From Acidobacteriota bacterium (lineage in GTDB: Bacteria > Acidobacteriota > Vicinamibacteria > Marinacidobacterales > Marinacidobacteraceae): a DNA stretch of 64,000 bases. Location of the stretch: the NCBI GenBank assembly GCA_028877265.1, contig JAPPGX010000107.1, forward strand, positions 57,930-121,929, written 5' to 3'. Each line of letters begins with the position of its first letter. Position 1 is the stretch's first letter. Under the pieces are notes generated by a model, which was given only the letters and a program-made list of their open reading frames with translations, had not been told where the DNA came from and searched no databases. Below are positions 63,567 to 64,000 of the stretch, in pieces. The position numbers and the translations under genes were made by a program.

Positions 63567-64000
63567 TCATATCTGGCTGGCTTCCCGCGCGCGCCAGTAG
63601 GGGCGGTCGCGGGGGAGGTAGTGCGGCTTGAGATAGACGCGGGTGGCGGATCGGGCGTTGGTTCCGTCGTAGGGGAGGACGATGGCCTGGCAGTTCTCGA
63701 GGAGCGTGAACTGGCGGGCGTGGAACATCGGCTCCCGCTGCTCGCGGTACGACTTCGAGGTCCCCAGCGTGCCTTTCGCGCCGCCCGCGCGGGCAGTGAT
63801 GACTGAGAAGCCGGGCTTGGCGGATTCCGTGAAGGAGTAGGAGGGGGAGAGCCGGAGGACCTTGCCGCACATGTTGGAGGCCTGTTCGGCGCTCGCGTCG
63901 TCGCTGAGGGACAGGAAGACCTTGGTCCGGAGGGTCTGGAGGAGGGTGCGCCAGGCGTCCTGCCCGGGGAGCACGGACTTGAGGGAACTGATGGACTGGG
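63567..64000 (-). CDS. Type IV secretion coupling-ATPase-like protein (TraG/VirD4-type), C-terminal fragment
   Basis: Reading leftward from the right edge, the frame QSISSLKSVLPGQD, TLRTKVFLSLSDDASAEQAS and MCGKVLRLSPSYS has the pattern of the C-terminal RecA-like domain of VirD4/TraG/TraD coupling proteins (Q.. then a K/TKVFL.L.D strand and a helix with AE..S..LG.). It continues past the edge, so only the last 144 residues are seen; the ATPase motifs lie outside. It hints at a conjugative or integrative element to the right. Confidence 0.5.
   Translation of the reverse strand, partial: QSISSLKSVLPGQDAWRTLLQTLRTKVFLSLSDDASAEQASNMCGKVLRLSPSYSFTESAKPGFSVITARAGGAKGTLGTSKSYREQREPMFHARQFTLLENCQAIVLPYDGTNARSATRVYLKPHYLPRDRPYWRAREASQI

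Overview
The window is a G+C-rich bacterial chromosome segment centred on the replication origin. The gene set (rpmH-rnpA-yidD-yidC-rsmG-parS-parA-parB on one arm; dnaA-oriC-dnaN-gyrB-gyrA on the other), many GTG/TTG starts, secreted sulfatase, S15-peptidase and D-aminoacylase genes, an ADOP-type duplicated permease and an F1 cluster with both b and b' suggest a Gram-negative from Acidobacteriota, Gemmatimonadota or a related lineage. The phylum is an inference; there is no rRNA gene to settle it.

Left arm, all leftward: a translationally coupled sugar-import operon (GH63/MGH1-like glycosidase, MalK-like ATPase, lipoprotein binding protein, MalF-like permease cut by the window edge; 1-5890). 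Next comes a lipid block: an extended SDR, a 1474-residue fatty acyl reductase/AMP-ligase/ACP/PlsC fusion resembling the ElbD ether-lipid enzyme, a LarA-like protein, a HAD-IB phosphatase, and a divergent fabH (6001-14997). FabH is followed by a YyaL-like thioredoxin-domain protein and an iduronate-2-sulfatase-like lipoprotein. After two tandem unknown paralogues and a secreted acidic protein lies the F1Fo block atpC-D-G-A-H-F-F' (20241-26226, without a and c subunits), then bactofilin, parB, parA, a perfect parS, rsmG, yidC, yidD, rnpA and rpmH.

Origin: dnaA (TTG start) is followed by a 550-bp gap with five DnaA-box-like motifs spaced about 11 bp apart, an AT-rich unwinding candidate and a dnaN promoter. 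dnaN, gyrB, gyrA, a lipoprotein and pyrE follow rightward.

Right arm: a UvrD/PcrA helicase, a GlmS-type SIS protein beside a GlmU-like acetyltransferase with a reduced N-terminal domain, rsmI, an epimerase/aminotransferase pair, rhomboid, PspC, tRNA-Glu, isoaspartyl peptidase, tRNA-Arg, MltF-like transglycosylase, S15 peptidase, D-aminoacylase-like amidohydrolase and a class I glutamine amidotransferase.

From about 58900 the composition changes (hand count 57% G+C at 59101-59160 and 53% at 61741-61800, against 72% at 14041-14100). This accessory region holds an ADOP/MacB-like permease, an ankyrin-repeat membrane protein, two tiny secreted four-cysteine peptides sharing an AWACWVWI motif, and at the right edge the C-terminus of a type IV secretion coupling-ATPase-like protein. 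The paired microproteins are the best candidate for an undescribed system. Other notable items are two gene junctions where a CTG start overlaps the upstream stop (CTGA), two-hairpin REP-like elements placed just after stop codons, and a DnaA Walker B Asp-to-Asn change.
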